A DNA stretch of 64,000 nucleotides, taken from positions 620,001 through 684,000 of the forward strand of contig CBDCER010000002.1 in the NCBI GenBank assembly GCA_965215855.1, read 5' to 3'. Positions 17,338-25,994 of the stretch are shown here, one piece after another. Position numbers and translations under genes: made by a program. This DNA comes from J027 sp965215855. Lineage in GTDB: Bacteria > Chloroflexota > Anaerolineae > Aggregatilineales > J027. Within the stretch, counting starts at the first letter, position 1; every line of letters begins with the position of its first letter. The notes beneath the pieces were generated by a model. That model searched no databases and was not told the DNA's origin. It saw only the letters and a program-made list of their open reading frames with translations.

Positions 17338-17838
17338 GTGGTTACTAATCCTGATACATCATCCATATTTATCAGTTATTGTTCAGCAGATCGGGAATTC
17401 GCTCATCAGCTTGCCGATGACCTCCAGGCAGCAGATCTTGTCACAGTTTTGGAAGACGAAACGAACTCATCAGATCAATGCGAGCTCCTGGTATTGGTGA
17501 TCTCCCGCACGGCCCTGGTTGAAAATGCCTGGCAACGACCCTATCGCACATTTGCAGTGGCCGGAAAAATGATCTGCCCAGTACGAGTGGATGATGTGCT
17601 GTTACCCACTGCTCTAGACCAGTTGAACTGGGTCGATTTTCAGTTGGGACATCAAACCGGCCTTAATGGCCTGATCGCTGCACTGACATCTGATTCTCAT
17701 ACCCCTATTGATGTGACATCATTGCCCCCACTACCTGAACCAGCGCAACCTAACCGATTAACGCTGGCAATTGTATTGTCATTAGTCATTTTTGCGGTTG
17801 GGATTGCCCTAGCTGTGTTGCTACTGAATAGCCTTTAA
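17338..17838 (+). CDS. TIR-domain protein with C-terminal membrane anchor
   Basis: A 166-residue protein. Residues about 9-120 are TIR-like: IFISYCSADREFAHQLADDL matches the first strand and box 1, LLVLVISRTALVENAW the central strand, and CPVRVDDVLLPTAL the later strand. Pro/Leu-rich residues then lead to one membrane helix (LTLAIVLSLVIFAVGIALAVLLL) ending the protein, so the domain faces the cytoplasm. The segment where NAD-cleaving TIR domains carry the catalytic Glu (after SxxxxxSxW) reads NAWQRPYRTFAV, without a clear Glu, suggesting a binding rather than enzymatic role. GTG start; no strong ribosome site seen. Confidence 0.72.
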   Translation: MVTNPDTSSIFISYCSADREFAHQLADDLQAADLVTVLEDETNSSDQCELLVLVISRTALVENAWQRPYRTFAVAGKMICPVRVDDVLLPTALDQLNWVDFQLGHQTGLNGLIAALTSDSHTPIDVTSLPPLPEPAQPNRLTLAIVLSLVIFAVGIALAVLLLNSL

Positions 17839-17900
17839 CATATTTCTTTTGTATAGTTGGAGTAGCTTTTAGTTGATAGTGAACTCTGGAGGAAAACGCC

Positions 17901-18755
17901 ATGCGTTGCCTTTATAAACTTGTTTTCTCAATTGTCGGCCTTTTAGCCTTATTGATTGGGGGCTTCTTGCTCTATACGGTGTTTATTGACACGCCTGAAG
18001 AGCGAATCGACACATTAGGCGCTGCTTTACAAAACGAAACATTGACTACCGATACCGAGGTTCAGGTTGTGTCCGATGGTGGACGTACCGGTGACCGCAC
18101 CGCGACTGAAGTGGGACAGGGTGGCGATAGCAGCAGCTATGATCTGCGCGTTGTAGAGTTTGAATGGCCGGAAGAATTGCGGACTGGTGAAGCCAGTGCT
18201 ATCCGTCTCACGCTCAAAAAACTGCCGGATGGTGGTCTGGAAGTGTCGGTGCCCGAAATTGCAGAAAACACAATTGTAGCGACGCCTATCAGCGTAGATG
18301 ATTGCTACGATAGCTATGATGCCTCGGTTTCCGCCCACCTGGTTGCTCCTGAACTCACCGTTGATGAACTGACCAACGCCACACGCACCTTAACCCGCGA
18401 GACCCAGGATCTCACCTGGCGTTGGAACGTGACCGGAGATCAAGAAAAACGCGTCATCATGACTCTGCTTCTGGATATCACCTGGACGCAAGAACCTGGT
18501 ACCGAGGCCCGGCTTCAATGTGAGTCAAAAACTAACTACAACATCTGGGGACAGTCGGTACAGGTCGAAATTGTGAAGGTACTGGGGCTAATTTCGATCC
18601 GAGAGGCCAGTGTTGTTGGTACAGCCCTGGCGGTTATTGGTTTCATCGGCCAATTCCCGGTCGCGACTGAAATCTTTGGTATTCTCTTTGAACGTCAGTT
18701 GGAGAGTAGAGCAGACCAGCGCCGCCAACGCAAAGCACAACGCCGCCGTAAGTAA
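17901..18755 (+). CDS. Unknown membrane-anchored protein with two membrane segments
   Basis: A 284-residue protein I do not recognise. A membrane helix at about 10-33 (IVGLLALLIGGFLLYTVFI) is followed by about 190 polar residues rich in beta-forming and acidic stretches and three or four Cys, a second hydrophobic segment (VVGTALAVIGFIGQF) and a strongly basic tail (RADQRRQRKAQRRRK), which should be cytoplasmic. The central domain would then be extracytoplasmic. A good GGAGG ribosome site precedes the ATG. It follows the TIR protein by 62 bp on the same strand, so the two could act together, but nothing proves it. Confidence 0.7.
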   Translation: MRCLYKLVFSIVGLLALLIGGFLLYTVFIDTPEERIDTLGAALQNETLTTDTEVQVVSDGGRTGDRTATEVGQGGDSSSYDLRVVEFEWPEELRTGEASAIRLTLKKLPDGGLEVSVPEIAENTIVATPISVDDCYDSYDASVSAHLVAPELTVDELTNATRTLTRETQDLTWRWNVTGDQEKRVIMTLLLDITWTQEPGTEARLQCESKTNYNIWGQSVQVEIVKVLGLISIREASVVGTALAVIGFIGQFPVATEIFGILFERQLESRADQRRQRKAQRRRK

Positions 18756-18780
18756 TTTCAAATCTAGCAGAAGATCATGG

Positions 18781-18808
18781 GCCGTCCGACTGGGCGGCTC
18801 CTTTTTTC
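18781..18808 (+). terminator. Terminator after the unknown membrane protein gene
   Basis: GCCGTCC (18781-18787) pairs with GGGCGGC (18792-18798), one G-U pair, four-base loop, followed by TCCTTTTTTC. Strong rho-independent form. Confidence 0.85.
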
Positions 18809-19938
18809 TATAGATCACGAGTATCCATATAAATTGGGCCGCTTTTCCACTGCGGCTCCCAATCTGGCTCTAACCAGTTGACCAGCATCCAATAGTCTTT
18901 CTGGGCATGTGCTTCCTGAAACACAAAACCTGGTAATGGATCATTGCGGTCAATGAGCCAGGTAATCTTGGAAACATTGGAAACCACTGCTATATCGCGC
19001 ACATGGTCAAAGACAATGCGCAAGACCTCTCCCGATTTGATGCCCGCCTCATGGAAAATACGTAAGGTGCGGGCACGTTTCGATACCTCGGCTTCTGTCG
19101 GCCAGGGATCATCAGCCGATACTTGCTGATAAACCAAACTTTGATCGAAGATACTCAATCCTACCTGTGTGTCCGGGGTTGTCAGCACATAGCGCCGTGA
19201 GTTAAACGAATGAACGCGCCTGGAAACTTCTTCGATGAACAGGTCGCGTACCCCAAATGTCTTCTCAACAATGGATTGGCACTGCATCATGTCGATTTCT
19301 ACAGGTGCTTCAGGTGGTGGAATAATCAGGGGATATGGGTGATAGGTCAACAACAGAATCATCCGGGCTTTTTGAAAGCCCACTTTCTCCAACATACTCA
19401 CCGAGGCGAAGTTGGTCGAAACAACATACGCATATAAGCCATGCACACCCTCGCTCTTCAAGAACGCCAGTTTCTCTTCCTGCATGGCATTGGCAATCCC
19501 CTGGCGACGATAGCCGGGATGCACTCGAGTATCAAAGCTGTACGCGATACGGACTGGCTCATCACCTAACGTAGTTTCTTTGATGGCAATGGACGTCACC
19601 CCGACTGGACGACCATCTTTCTCAGCAATAAACAAATATGGCTCTGAATATAGCATGGCTCGGTCCGCAAAGCGCCGACGGAAATGGACAAACGGGCGTG
19701 GTTCCCCCCGTGGACACAGACGCTCCAATTCCATCAAATAGGGATCATCTTCAGATTTATAGGCACGTATTGTGAGGTCACTGGTAATGTTTGCCGTAGG
19801 AACAGCGCCAGGGGCAGAGAAGGGTAATTTCTTGGCAGGGATATTCTTTGTTAGAGATTCCATATGAGGTTCACGGTCTGGCATTGATCCAGAACCATCA
19901 TAATGAAAAGACAATAAAAAATACAAACCCATCGCCAT
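18808..19938 (-). CDS. GNAT N-acetyltransferase, long form
   Basis: A protein of up to 376 residues. A GNAT domain occupies about residues 50-190: LTIRAYKSEDDPYLMELERL at its start, IAYSFDTRVHPGYRRQGIANAM with the acetyl-CoA loop (RRQGIA), and SVSMLEKVGFQKA, the typical last helix. The C-terminal half (about 190-376) looks like a second, degenerate GNAT-like domain without a clear acetyl-CoA loop. Starts at 19938, 19884 or 19863 are all possible; none has a clear ribosome site, and the residues before about 45 are not conserved-looking, so the later starts are attractive. Substrate unknown. Confidence 0.8.
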   Translation of the reverse strand: MAMGLYFLLSFHYDGSGSMPDREPHMESLTKNIPAKKLPFSAPGAVPTANITSDLTIRAYKSEDDPYLMELERLCPRGEPRPFVHFRRRFADRAMLYSEPYLFIAEKDGRPVGVTSIAIKETTLGDEPVRIAYSFDTRVHPGYRRQGIANAMQEEKLAFLKSEGVHGLYAYVVSTNFASVSMLEKVGFQKARMILLLTYHPYPLIIPPPEAPVEIDMMQCQSIVEKTFGVRDLFIEEVSRRVHSFNSRRYVLTTPDTQVGLSIFDQSLVYQQVSADDPWPTEAEVSKRARTLRIFHEAGIKSGEVLRIVFDHVRDIAVVSNVSKITWLIDRNDPLPGFVFQEAHAQKDYWMLVNWLEPDWEPQWKSGPIYMDTRDL

Positions 19939-20007
19939 AGATTTTTCACAAATCCATAATCTGTGTGTGAACTTCCATCCCTGCGCAGCCTAATGCTTAA
20001 TTGTACA

Positions 20008-21240
20008 TCAATTTTTAATTTCGACAAGTAATTCGGCTGCACGCGATGGTCCACCAAGTTTTCTGAATTCCTCAGCCAACTCTCGGCATTGGCGCTGCAC
20101 ATATTCATCACTCACCACTGCTCGAATTGCAGGGAACAACTGACCGTTGCGAACATCATGCACCGTCAAGCTCAATCCCACTTTGGCTTGAGATGCTCGC
20201 CGAGCCTGGCCGCGTTGATCCGCTGCATGGGGTACAATCACCTGGGGTAGTCCATGGATGACGGCTGCATGAGTTGTGCCCATCCCACCATGATGGACAA
20301 TGGCTTCCAGGCGTGGCATCAAATGATCGAAATCGACCCAATTCAGCAACCGAGTCATCGGCGGCAATGCTTCCTTTAATTCTGCTTTGGCTTCGGGGGA
20401 GATACCTGCACGCCCAATCACCACAATCGGAATACGCCCTAACTGATATACGGCCTGAGCGGCCCCGGCAAAGAAGCCAGGATTGTTGGTGAAGACACTG
20501 CCCAATGTAATGAGGACTGCTGGATGCGGCGGCAAATCCTCCAACCATTCAGGCGGTGGTGCTGTGGGTGACGTCGGTATTCCCCCTACAAAGTGTGTTT
20601 GAGGTAGAAAGTCAGGGTCGCTCTGATACCAATAATTGTTGAAATAGCTAATGTGCAGATGCGGCGATTGCACGAAAGGCGTGGAACCAGTGGTAAAATT
20701 ATCACCCTGCACCCCGAATTGCTGGCATAAGTGAGCGATGCGCTCCCGGCTGATTATCGCCAGATCACGCTGGACAGGCAGCAAGTGATCCGCGTCCAAC
20801 TCTTCGGTGGCGGGCCACCCACACACTGCCATTTTGGTCCCTATCTTCTCGGATGCGATAGCCGCTGCACTGAGAAACGGATCAGTAACCAGAACATCCG
20901 GTGGCCCAATACGATCTGCCAGGGCCAGTATATCCTCAACTGCACCCGGAATTAGCTCCTCACTTAACCAAGTATCCAGCGCACGTTGGTAGCGAATGAA
21001 AACAGCTTCTTGAGGGGAAAGCGTGGAAAGATCAGGTGGTGGAGGTGGCGGCCACAACCAGCCAGTGCGTTCAATTGGCTGAAATGGAATCCCCTGCTCA
21101 ACCAAATAGCCACCGATTTGCCGCTGACTGATCCATACAACATTGTGGCCCTGTGTTTGCAGGGCCTTTGCTGTCTTTAGGAAGCCTCCCCAATCCAAAT
21201 GCCCGAATAGAGGAGCCGAGATAAACCAATACTTGCCCAT
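20008..21240 (-). CDS. GT1-family glycosyltransferase (MGT/UGT-like)
   Basis: A 410-residue two-lobed GT-B enzyme. The N-terminus GHLDWGGFLKTAKALQTQGH is the acceptor-side start of macrolide/UDP-glycosyltransferases, and the donor-binding signature is HHGGMGTTHAAVIHGLPQVIVP, followed by ADQRGQARRA. Relatives use UDP- or dTDP-sugars to modify lipids, carotenoids or antibiotics; the acceptor is unknown. No signal peptide or membrane segment. It lies 69 bp upstream of the GNAT gene on the same strand. Confidence 0.88.
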   Translation of the reverse strand: MGKYWFISAPLFGHLDWGGFLKTAKALQTQGHNVVWISQRQIGGYLVEQGIPFQPIERTGWLWPPPPPPDLSTLSPQEAVFIRYQRALDTWLSEELIPGAVEDILALADRIGPPDVLVTDPFLSAAAIASEKIGTKMAVCGWPATEELDADHLLPVQRDLAIISRERIAHLCQQFGVQGDNFTTGSTPFVQSPHLHISYFNNYWYQSDPDFLPQTHFVGGIPTSPTAPPPEWLEDLPPHPAVLITLGSVFTNNPGFFAGAAQAVYQLGRIPIVVIGRAGISPEAKAELKEALPPMTRLLNWVDFDHLMPRLEAIVHHGGMGTTHAAVIHGLPQVIVPHAADQRGQARRASQAKVGLSLTVHDVRNGQLFPAIRAVVSDEYVQRQCRELAEEFRKLGGPSRAAELLVEIKN

Positions 21241-21312
21241 AGTCTATGCCGATTTTCATAATTGATTTCCGAACCATACGAAAGCAAGCATAGCGCAGGG
21301 CAAGCGGTTGTG

Positions 21313-21573
21313 CTAGAAGATAGCACCGAACACAATGGCGATCATGACACCGGCGAACAGTGTTTGCAACGCCCGGAATTTATAATGTTCGTCTTCGGCC
21401 TGCAAATACCAGATACCACCCGCAATGGCAACGAAAACGCCGATTAAGGGAGCCAGTCCCAGCAGAATCTTGAAGACGAACCACGCTAACGTGAGCGCAA
21501 AGATCACCAACGCAACACCGATGACGGTATTGGTCAAATTGTTACTGCGCTCGGTCTTGTGATAGGTTCCCAT
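21313..21573 (-). CDS. Small unknown membrane protein
   Basis: An 86-residue protein with two or three hydrophobic segments (NTVIGVALVIFALTLAWFVF, APLIGVFVAIAGGIWYL and FAGVMIAIVFGAIF). ATG at 21573 is chosen because AGGAGAG lies seven bases upstream; the reading frame extends further but those residues look non-coding. No family recognised. It is divergent from the metal ATPase gene, sharing a 184-bp intergenic region. Confidence 0.65.
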   Translation of the reverse strand: MGTYHKTERSNNLTNTVIGVALVIFALTLAWFVFKILLGLAPLIGVFVAIAGGIWYLQAEDEHYKFRALQTLFAGVMIAIVFGAIF

Positions 21574-21717
21574 GACATTACTCTCCTCTGTACTTGTGCT
21601 TTGATTATTTATACGTGACGTATCGACCAGAGTTGCACAGTTCAAAGATTGTGTACCTTGACTCAACTCACCAGTCACGATACACTACAGTCATGAGTTA
21701 TAGTAAATGATATTAAT

Positions 21718-21732
21718 TGATACTTTGTATCA
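21718..21732. promoter_or_regulatory. Inverted repeat upstream of the metal ATPase, possible operator
   Basis: TGATAC (21718-21723) and GTATCA (21727-21732) form a perfect 6-bp inverted repeat with a three-base centre, 26 bp upstream of the ATPase start, in an AT-rich region. A metal-responsive repressor or activator could bind here; no such regulator gene is nearby. Confidence 0.35.
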
Positions 21733-21757
21733 TTCTTAAACTAAATACGGAGTCGTC

Positions 21758-23926
21758 ATGGAAGACAACACCTATTGTGTAGTGGGCATGGATTGTGGAA
21801 CATGTGCCCAAAAGCTAGAAAAAGGTGTAAACAATCTGGAAGGTGTGCAATCGGTGACTGTTGATTTCGCCACCAGTAAGATTCATATCATGGGCGATGT
21901 GGCATTGGATACCTTGAAAAAACGGGTGGAGGCATTGGGCTATAAACTCACCGATGAACCCAGTAACTTTGAGGAACCACGTGGGGGTATCATCGGTTTC
22001 TGGGACTTTCTCTCCGCGCGTTTTGAAACCCGACTGGCGCTGATTGGCGGCGGTATGATCGTTCTGATCGTATTGGCAACGATGATCGGCCTCTCCTCCA
22101 ATATTGCCAATCCGTTGTTCGTCCTGGCAATGGCGATCACCGCTTATCCGATTGCTCGCAGTGGCCTAAACAACCTCTTCATCAACCACGATTTCAACAT
22201 CAATCTATTGATGACCATTGCAGCGGTGGGCGCAGTCATCATCGGCGAATACCTGGAAAGCGCCACTGTCATTTTCCTATTTGCCGTTGGTGAGGCACTG
22301 GAAGGTTATACCACCGAACGCGCTCGGAATAGTATCCGCAGCCTGATGACGCTGGCTCCTGCTCAGGCTATTCGACTGAAAGATGGCGAGGAAACCGTTG
22401 TTCCAGTGGAAAACCTGATAGTCGGCGATGTCATTCTGGTCAAGCCTGGCGAACGGGTGGCAATGGACGGCCTGGTGGTTGCTGGTAACAGCGACGTTAA
22501 CCAGGCTCCCATCACCGGCGAGAGTTTGCCTGTCTTGAAACAGGTCGGGGCCGAGGTATTTGCCGGAAGCATCAACGGCGCAGGTGCTTTAGAGGTACAA
22601 GTCACACGCCTGGCTGCTGATAACACCCTCAGTCGCATTATTCAACTGGTGGAAGAAGCCCAAAGCGTCCGTGCGCCAAGCCAACGCCTGATTGACCAGT
22701 TTGCCCGCTGGTATACGCCGTTGGTGGTAGGTATAGCTCTTCTGGTAGCCACTTTGCCGCCGCTGCTATTCGGAGGACCGTTTTGGGACACCAGCACCAC
22801 GCACGGTTGGCTTTATCGGGCACTGGCTTTGCTGGTTATTTCCTGTCCGTGTGCATTGGTCATCAGTGCCCCGGTGACCATTATCAGTGCCATTACTACT
22901 GGCGCACGACAAGGTGTGCTAATTAAAGGTGGCGCTCATCTGGAGGCACTGGCGGGCGTGCAGGCATTTGCCTTCGATAAAACTGGCACACTGACTCGCG
23001 GTGAACCTACAGTTATCGCCAATGTGTCCGATGAATGTACCAATGACGAACGGTGTGTGGCTTGCGACGATGTCCTGGCATTAGCAGCCGCCTTAGAACG
23101 CCGCAGCACCCATCCGTTGGCAAGAGCCGTTGTCCATGCTGCTCAGGAACGTGGCCTAGATCGTGTCTATACACCTGCTGAGGAAGTGGAAATGCTGGTT
23201 GGCATGGGGCTACGTGGCAAAGTCGGAGAACGCCAAATAACTATCGGCAGCCACCGCTTTTTCGATACGCAATATCCTCACAGCCCTGCCCTACATGAGC
23301 AAATCAACGGAATCGAAGCGCAAGGCCAAACGACCATGTTGCTCCATGATGATGAGCGCGTGAGGGGATATATCGCTTTCAGTGATGCCGTTCGCCCTGA
23401 AAGCCTGCAAACAATCGCCGATTTGAAGCAATTGGGAACAACCACCATTATGCTGACGGGTGACAATGAATCCGTTGCTGAATCGGTCGGTCGGTCTGTC
23501 GGGGTCGATGATATTCGGGCCGGGTTATTGCCAGAAGACAAAGTCGATGCTGTCAGAGGATTGACCACCACCTATCGTTCAGTGGCAATGGTTGGCGATG
23601 GTATCAATGACGCGCCAGCCCTGGCAACGGCAACAGTAGGCATTGCTATGGGGGGAGCGGGCAGTGCCCAGGCACTTGAGACGGCTGATCTGGTGTTGAT
23701 GAGCGATGACCTGTGCCAGCTACCATTCGTCTTGCGGCTGGCGCGTTTTACACGTCGCTTAATCGCGCAAAATGTCGCATTCAGCCTGGCTGTCAAAGCA
23801 GCGTTCATGATCCTGGCTGTGCTGGGACTGGCAACCCTCTGGATGGCAATTCTGGCCGATGTCGGAATGTCACTATTGGTAACACTGAATGGGATGCGCC
23901 CACTAGGTTTCAAGCGGCAATCGTAG
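21758..23926 (+). CDS. Heavy-metal P1B-type ATPase (Zn/Cd/Pb exporter type)
   Basis: A 722-residue ATP-driven metal exporter. An N-terminal heavy-metal-associated domain carries GMDCGTC (about 8-14). Then come paired membrane helices, the actuator loop (PITGESLP), the membrane CPC site in SCPCALVIS, the phosphorylation site DKTGTLT, the nucleotide-domain HP motif (STHPLARAVV) and GDGINDAPAL. A Cys-rich insert (DECTNDERCVACDD) follows the phosphorylation site. The C-terminal helices (AFSLAVKAAF and ILADVGMSLLVTLN) have the Lys and Asp typical of the P1B-2 group that moves Zn, Cd and Pb. GGAG lies five bases before ATG. The end overlaps the convergent kinase gene by 24 bp. Confidence 0.95.
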   Translation: MEDNTYCVVGMDCGTCAQKLEKGVNNLEGVQSVTVDFATSKIHIMGDVALDTLKKRVEALGYKLTDEPSNFEEPRGGIIGFWDFLSARFETRLALIGGGMIVLIVLATMIGLSSNIANPLFVLAMAITAYPIARSGLNNLFINHDFNINLLMTIAAVGAVIIGEYLESATVIFLFAVGEALEGYTTERARNSIRSLMTLAPAQAIRLKDGEETVVPVENLIVGDVILVKPGERVAMDGLVVAGNSDVNQAPITGESLPVLKQVGAEVFAGSINGAGALEVQVTRLAADNTLSRIIQLVEEAQSVRAPSQRLIDQFARWYTPLVVGIALLVATLPPLLFGGPFWDTSTTHGWLYRALALLVISCPCALVISAPVTIISAITTGARQGVLIKGGAHLEALAGVQAFAFDKTGTLTRGEPTVIANVSDECTNDERCVACDDVLALAAALERRSTHPLARAVVHAAQERGLDRVYTPAEEVEMLVGMGLRGKVGERQITIGSHRFFDTQYPHSPALHEQINGIEAQGQTTMLLHDDERVRGYIAFSDAVRPESLQTIADLKQLGTTTIMLTGDNESVAESVGRSVGVDDIRAGLLPEDKVDAVRGLTTTYRSVAMVGDGINDAPALATATVGIAMGGAGSAQALETADLVLMSDDLCQLPFVLRLARFTRRLIAQNVAFSLAVKAAFMILAVLGLATLWMAILADVGMSLLVTLNGMRPLGFKRQS

Positions 23927-24928
23927 CGTCAAGGCTGTCAGGCCAGTTTTGTAATCGGTGGCAATTTGAGCCGTGCCGTTCATCTTCTCCATCGCAACCC
24001 GTATGAACGGCAAGCTCATACCAACCGCACTCCGTCCACCAGCGTCCCGCATCTCAGATGTATCGGCCATGCCGAACAATTGTTGTGGATGATAATCTTC
24101 ATGGATGGTCTGGCCGGGATCAGTGATAGTCAGGATTGCATTGGTTCCATCTGCCCGCACAGTAATCTCAATATCACTACCCCGTTGGCAAAATTTGATA
24201 GCCGTATCTACGCCCGCATTGATGACTCTTTGCAGCAAATGAGCATCTGCGATCAACTGAGGAAACTCGTCCGGTAAGTTCACGGTAATTGAGATGTCGT
24301 TTTGTTCGGCAATTGCCCGCATCCCTCGTGTTACTGCCTCTATGATAGGCCCCACTTGTACAGGCTGGGGCATCACCGGCAACCCGTCCGCCTCCAACCG
24401 GAAGTAATCCAGCATATCTTCAATGAGAAAGCGCAAGCGGTGATTGGCAAGCAAAACATTGGCTATCAGTTGATGCAATTCAGGGAGAACATGGTCGCCT
24501 TCTTCCTCGGCGAATTCCACTGCTAGCTCTAGGCTAGAAGTCGTAATCCCCAATGGATTATTCAGATCATGAGCCAACACATCCAGGCTACCTGAAAGAT
24601 CATCACGCACCTGGACAGCAGACAGTGTCTTAAGCCGAATCTGCAACTCGGTCAATTCCAATGGAATATTCAGTAATTCGGTCGCACCCGCTTCCAATGC
24701 AACCACCCGTAGATCAGTTGGCGCTAGTGCCAATAACGGGATCCCCTGCAATTGTCGGACCAGTTCCAGTCCACCATTGTCTATTTGAACTTCCACTAAT
24801 GCAATCGGATTTGCGTAACGATCCAGTGCATTGATGATATCCGCCGCCGTATCATAACTTGAATAGGGGTAACCCGTAGTGGCTAGGACCTTGTCAATCG
24901 GTTCAATTGTGTATGTAAGAATATGCAA
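23903..24928 (-). CDS. Histidine kinase with degenerate N-terminal receiver domain
   Basis: A 341-residue protein, last gene of a three-gene signalling operon. Residues 1-110 have receiver-domain layout but lack the acidic pair, the site aligned with the phosphorylated Asp is Glu (IALVEVQIDNGG), and the Lys-Pro is missing (NIPLEL). HisKA is clear (DVLAHDLNNPLGITTSSLEL). The ATPase domain is weak: N box INAGVDTAIKF, G1 TDPGQTI, and GGRSAVGMSLPF instead of a GxGLGL motif. The TTG start at 24928 has GAGGT six bases upstream, inside the end of the cyclase gene. It may act as a phosphotransfer or regulatory partner rather than a strong kinase. Confidence 0.8.
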   Translation of the reverse strand: MHILTYTIEPIDKVLATTGYPYSSYDTAADIINALDRYANPIALVEVQIDNGGLELVRQLQGIPLLALAPTDLRVVALEAGATELLNIPLELTELQIRLKTLSAVQVRDDLSGSLDVLAHDLNNPLGITTSSLELAVEFAEEEGDHVLPELHQLIANVLLANHRLRFLIEDMLDYFRLEADGLPVMPQPVQVGPIIEAVTRGMRAIAEQNDISITVNLPDEFPQLIADAHLLQRVINAGVDTAIKFCQRGSDIEITVRADGTNAILTITDPGQTIHEDYHPQQLFGMADTSEMRDAGGRSAVGMSLPFIRVAMEKMNGTAQIATDYKTGLTALTLRLPLET

Positions 24929-24932
24929 AATG

Positions 24933-25970
24933 CTACCTCAAATCAACAACTTGATAAGTGTATATCGCTTCGTCACGGCCTCGAACCTGTTGCCAGCCAG
25001 TTTCGACCACCTCAACATAATCTGCGACATATTCATAGGTGGACTGGCTGATGGTAATGGCCCCTTGCTTGAACATTTCTTGCATCCGTTGAGCCAGGTT
25101 GACCGTATCGCCAATGGCAGTATAGTCCATCACATCTTCGGTTCCAATATTGCCCACAACCGCATAGCCGGTGTTGATGCCAAAGTTGACCCAAAGGCGA
25201 AATTCATGGGGAAGGTGTTGTTGGAAATGTGGCATGGCCTGTTGTATCTGGAAAGCCGTCGTCACGGCACGCAGAGGGTGGGCTTCAAGTTCAACTGGCG
25301 CATTAAAAATCGCCATAATGCCATCCCCCAATAACTTATCGACCGTTCCGCCATTCTGCTTGATATACTCGACCATCAAGCCGTGATATTCATTCAAAAT
25401 ACTGAGCAACGAAACCGGGTCAATCCGTTCCGAAAGACGGGTGAAGCCTTCCATATCGGCGAACAATACCGTAACCTCGCGCAGTGCCCCGCCCAATTGT
25501 GCCGACTCGGGGTTTCGCATCAGAGCATCTACAATTTCCGGGGAGACAAATCGCTCAAAAGTCTTGCGGATATGTTGGCGCTGCTTGCGAAGTTCGTCAG
25601 TTTCCGCTTTCGTTCGCAACCGAGCATCGACACGTGCCAATAGCTCACGCGGGCTATACGGTTTCGGCATGAAATCCGACGCCCCTAATCCCAAGCCCCG
25701 CACACGGCTCTCAACATCACTCTGTGCAGTGAGGATAATAATTGAAATCTGCGATGTGACAGGGTCGGCCTTCAGTTCTTCACAAACTGTAAAGCCGTCC
25801 TTACCAGGCATATTGACATCCAATATGGCGAGTCCTGGGCGATGCGTAAAAGCTGCATCCAGGGCCGCATTACCATTGGCAACGGCAATAACCTCATACC
25901 CGGCTGCCGTCAACACATCATAGAGAATTTGTCGGTTTTCTTTATGGTCTTCTGCAATAAGAACTTTCAT
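24933..25970 (-). CDS. Response regulator with class III adenylate cyclase output
   Basis: A 345-residue protein. Residues 1-120 are an intact receiver (LIAEDHKEN, phosphorylated Asp in LAILDVNMPGKDG, TAQS, MPKPYSP). A short coiled linker leads to a class III cyclase domain (about 165-340) with the two metal Asp residues in LFADMEGFTRL and DKLLGDGIMAIF, the purine-selecting Lys/Asp pattern for ATP (VDK, and MDYTAIGDTVNLAQRM with Asp before YT) and the transition-state Asn and Arg in VNLAQR. It should make cAMP on phosphorylation. Middle gene of the operon: 24 bp after the stand-alone receiver gene and 4 bp before the histidine kinase gene. Confidence 0.92.
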   Translation of the reverse strand: MKVLIAEDHKENRQILYDVLTAAGYEVIAVANGNAALDAAFTHRPGLAILDVNMPGKDGFTVCEELKADPVTSQISIIILTAQSDVESRVRGLGLGASDFMPKPYSPRELLARVDARLRTKAETDELRKQRQHIRKTFERFVSPEIVDALMRNPESAQLGGALREVTVLFADMEGFTRLSERIDPVSLLSILNEYHGLMVEYIKQNGGTVDKLLGDGIMAIFNAPVELEAHPLRAVTTAFQIQQAMPHFQQHLPHEFRLWVNFGINTGYAVVGNIGTEDVMDYTAIGDTVNLAQRMQEMFKQGAITISQSTYEYVADYVEVVETGWQQVRGRDEAIYTYQVVDLR

Positions 25971-25994
25971 TTTGTGTTGCGCGAGTCCTTTCGT

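Noticed and set aside
17303..17500. 65-codon frame overlapping the start of the TIR gene
   Set aside because: No recognisable features; the overlapping frame has a clear TIR domain.
17338..18755. Antiphage defence island around the TIR protein and the GIY-YIG protein
   Set aside because: The TIR domain seems to lack its catalytic Glu, the two genes are 44 kb apart, and no other defence genes, methylases or helicases are nearby.
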